A stretch of 5,190 nucleotides of DNA, taken from contig JAOAHW010000062.1 in the NCBI GenBank assembly GCA_026415015.1, forward strand, positions 1-5,190, read 5' to 3'. The first letter of the stretch is position 1. Every line of letters starts with the position of its first letter. The notes under the pieces were generated by a model, which was not told the DNA's origin, made no database searches, and worked only from the letters and a program-made list of their open reading frames with translations. The DNA is from Syntrophorhabdaceae bacterium (GTDB lineage: Bacteria; Desulfobacterota; Syntrophorhabdia; Syntrophorhabdales; Syntrophorhabdaceae). Positions 4,983 through 5,190 of the stretch are shown here, piece after piece. The position numbers and the translations under genes are program-made.

Positions 4983-5190
4983 TGCAAGGGGCATATCTAT
5001 TTTCCATATTCGGCTATATATGCCTCCTCTGGTTAACAGGTGCATATGTAACAAGGAGGTCAAGGTCTTCAGAGGCATACCTTGTGGCATCAAGGGGTTT
5101 GTCTGTCCCCTTTATATCTGTCCTTATTGCAGGGACATGGATAGGCGGTGTCTCTATAGTAGGCATGGCCCAGGGCGCATACATACACGG
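4982..5190 (+). CDS. Sodium:solute symporter family protein, N-terminal fragment (runs off window)
   Basis: An open frame starts at ATG 4982, which shares one base with the crotonase stop (TAATG), and stays open to the window end (69 full codons). The protein starts MQGAYLFSIFGYICLLWLTG, a first membrane helix at about residues 4-23, followed by a basic loop TRRSRSS. Next come EAYLVASRGL and a second hydrophobic stretch containing AGTWIGGVSIVGMAQGAY. The pattern S-x-EAYLVA-x-RGL then WIGG-S-x-VG-x-A-x-GAY is characteristic of the sodium:solute symporter (SSS/PutP-like) family of inner-membrane Na+-coupled importers. The substrate (for example an amino acid, carboxylate or vitamin) cannot be told from this part. 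Translation is probably coupled to the crotonase gene, since only a weak AGGAAGAG lies upstream. The context suggests it imports something processed by the operon's enzymes; that is inference. Confidence 0.85.
   Translation, partial: MQGAYLFSIFGYICLLWLTGAYVTRRSRSSEAYLVASRGLSVPFISVLIAGTWIGGVSIVGMAQGAYIH

Noticed and set aside
1..5190. CRISPR arrays, tRNA/rRNA genes, insertion sequences, toxin-antitoxin or defence systems
   Set aside because: I saw no regularly spaced repeats, cloverleaf-like RNA, transposase motifs, terminal repeats or recognisable defence proteins on either strand.

Overview
The window is an ordinary-looking piece of bacterial chromosome of moderate to low G+C. Arginine is written mostly as AGA/AGG, isoleucine often as ATA, and ribosome binding sites are strong GGAGG types. 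Together with the mix of Fe-S, beta-oxidation-like and FmdB genes, this suggests an anaerobic deep-branching Gram-negative (Desulfobacterota or Nitrospirota style). That placement is an inference from style, not a demonstrated assignment. No rRNA, tRNA, CRISPR, insertion sequence or phage gene was seen.

Layout. (1) Left, + strand: the 3' end of mnmG (tRNA U34 modification, cut by the window edge), a hairpin, then a short QueG-like double [4Fe-4S] protein starting at a TTG. (2) Minus strand, 1354-1850: an fmdB-type zinc-ribbon gene with its own sigma70-like promoter, followed 29 nt later by a 51-codon, highly basic gene. The small gene ends 14 nt from the convergent QueG-like gene, with a tight hairpin in between. 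(3) Minus strand, 1951-3224: a DUF169 protein whose stop overlaps the start of a compact endonuclease V-like gene (ATGA overlap), so the two are probably co-translated. (4) Right, + strand from 3351: a three-gene run of a COG1237-type metallo-beta-lactamase-fold hydrolase, a crotonase-superfamily protein with an isomerase-like active site, and the start of a sodium:solute symporter overlapping the previous stop by one base and running off the window.

How the genes may work together. The left pair shares a loose tRNA wobble theme (MnmG is certain; the QueG-like protein is not a canonical QueG). The DUF169-endonuclease V pair looks like a translationally coupled unit, with DNA or RNA inosine repair as the only named activity. 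The right-hand operon looks like uptake plus CoA-thioester processing of an unidentified substrate. No clearly new multi-gene system is visible. The items most worth a second look are the 51-aa gene, the DUF169/endonuclease V coupling with its altered active-site positions, and the crotonase lacking both hydratase glutamates.
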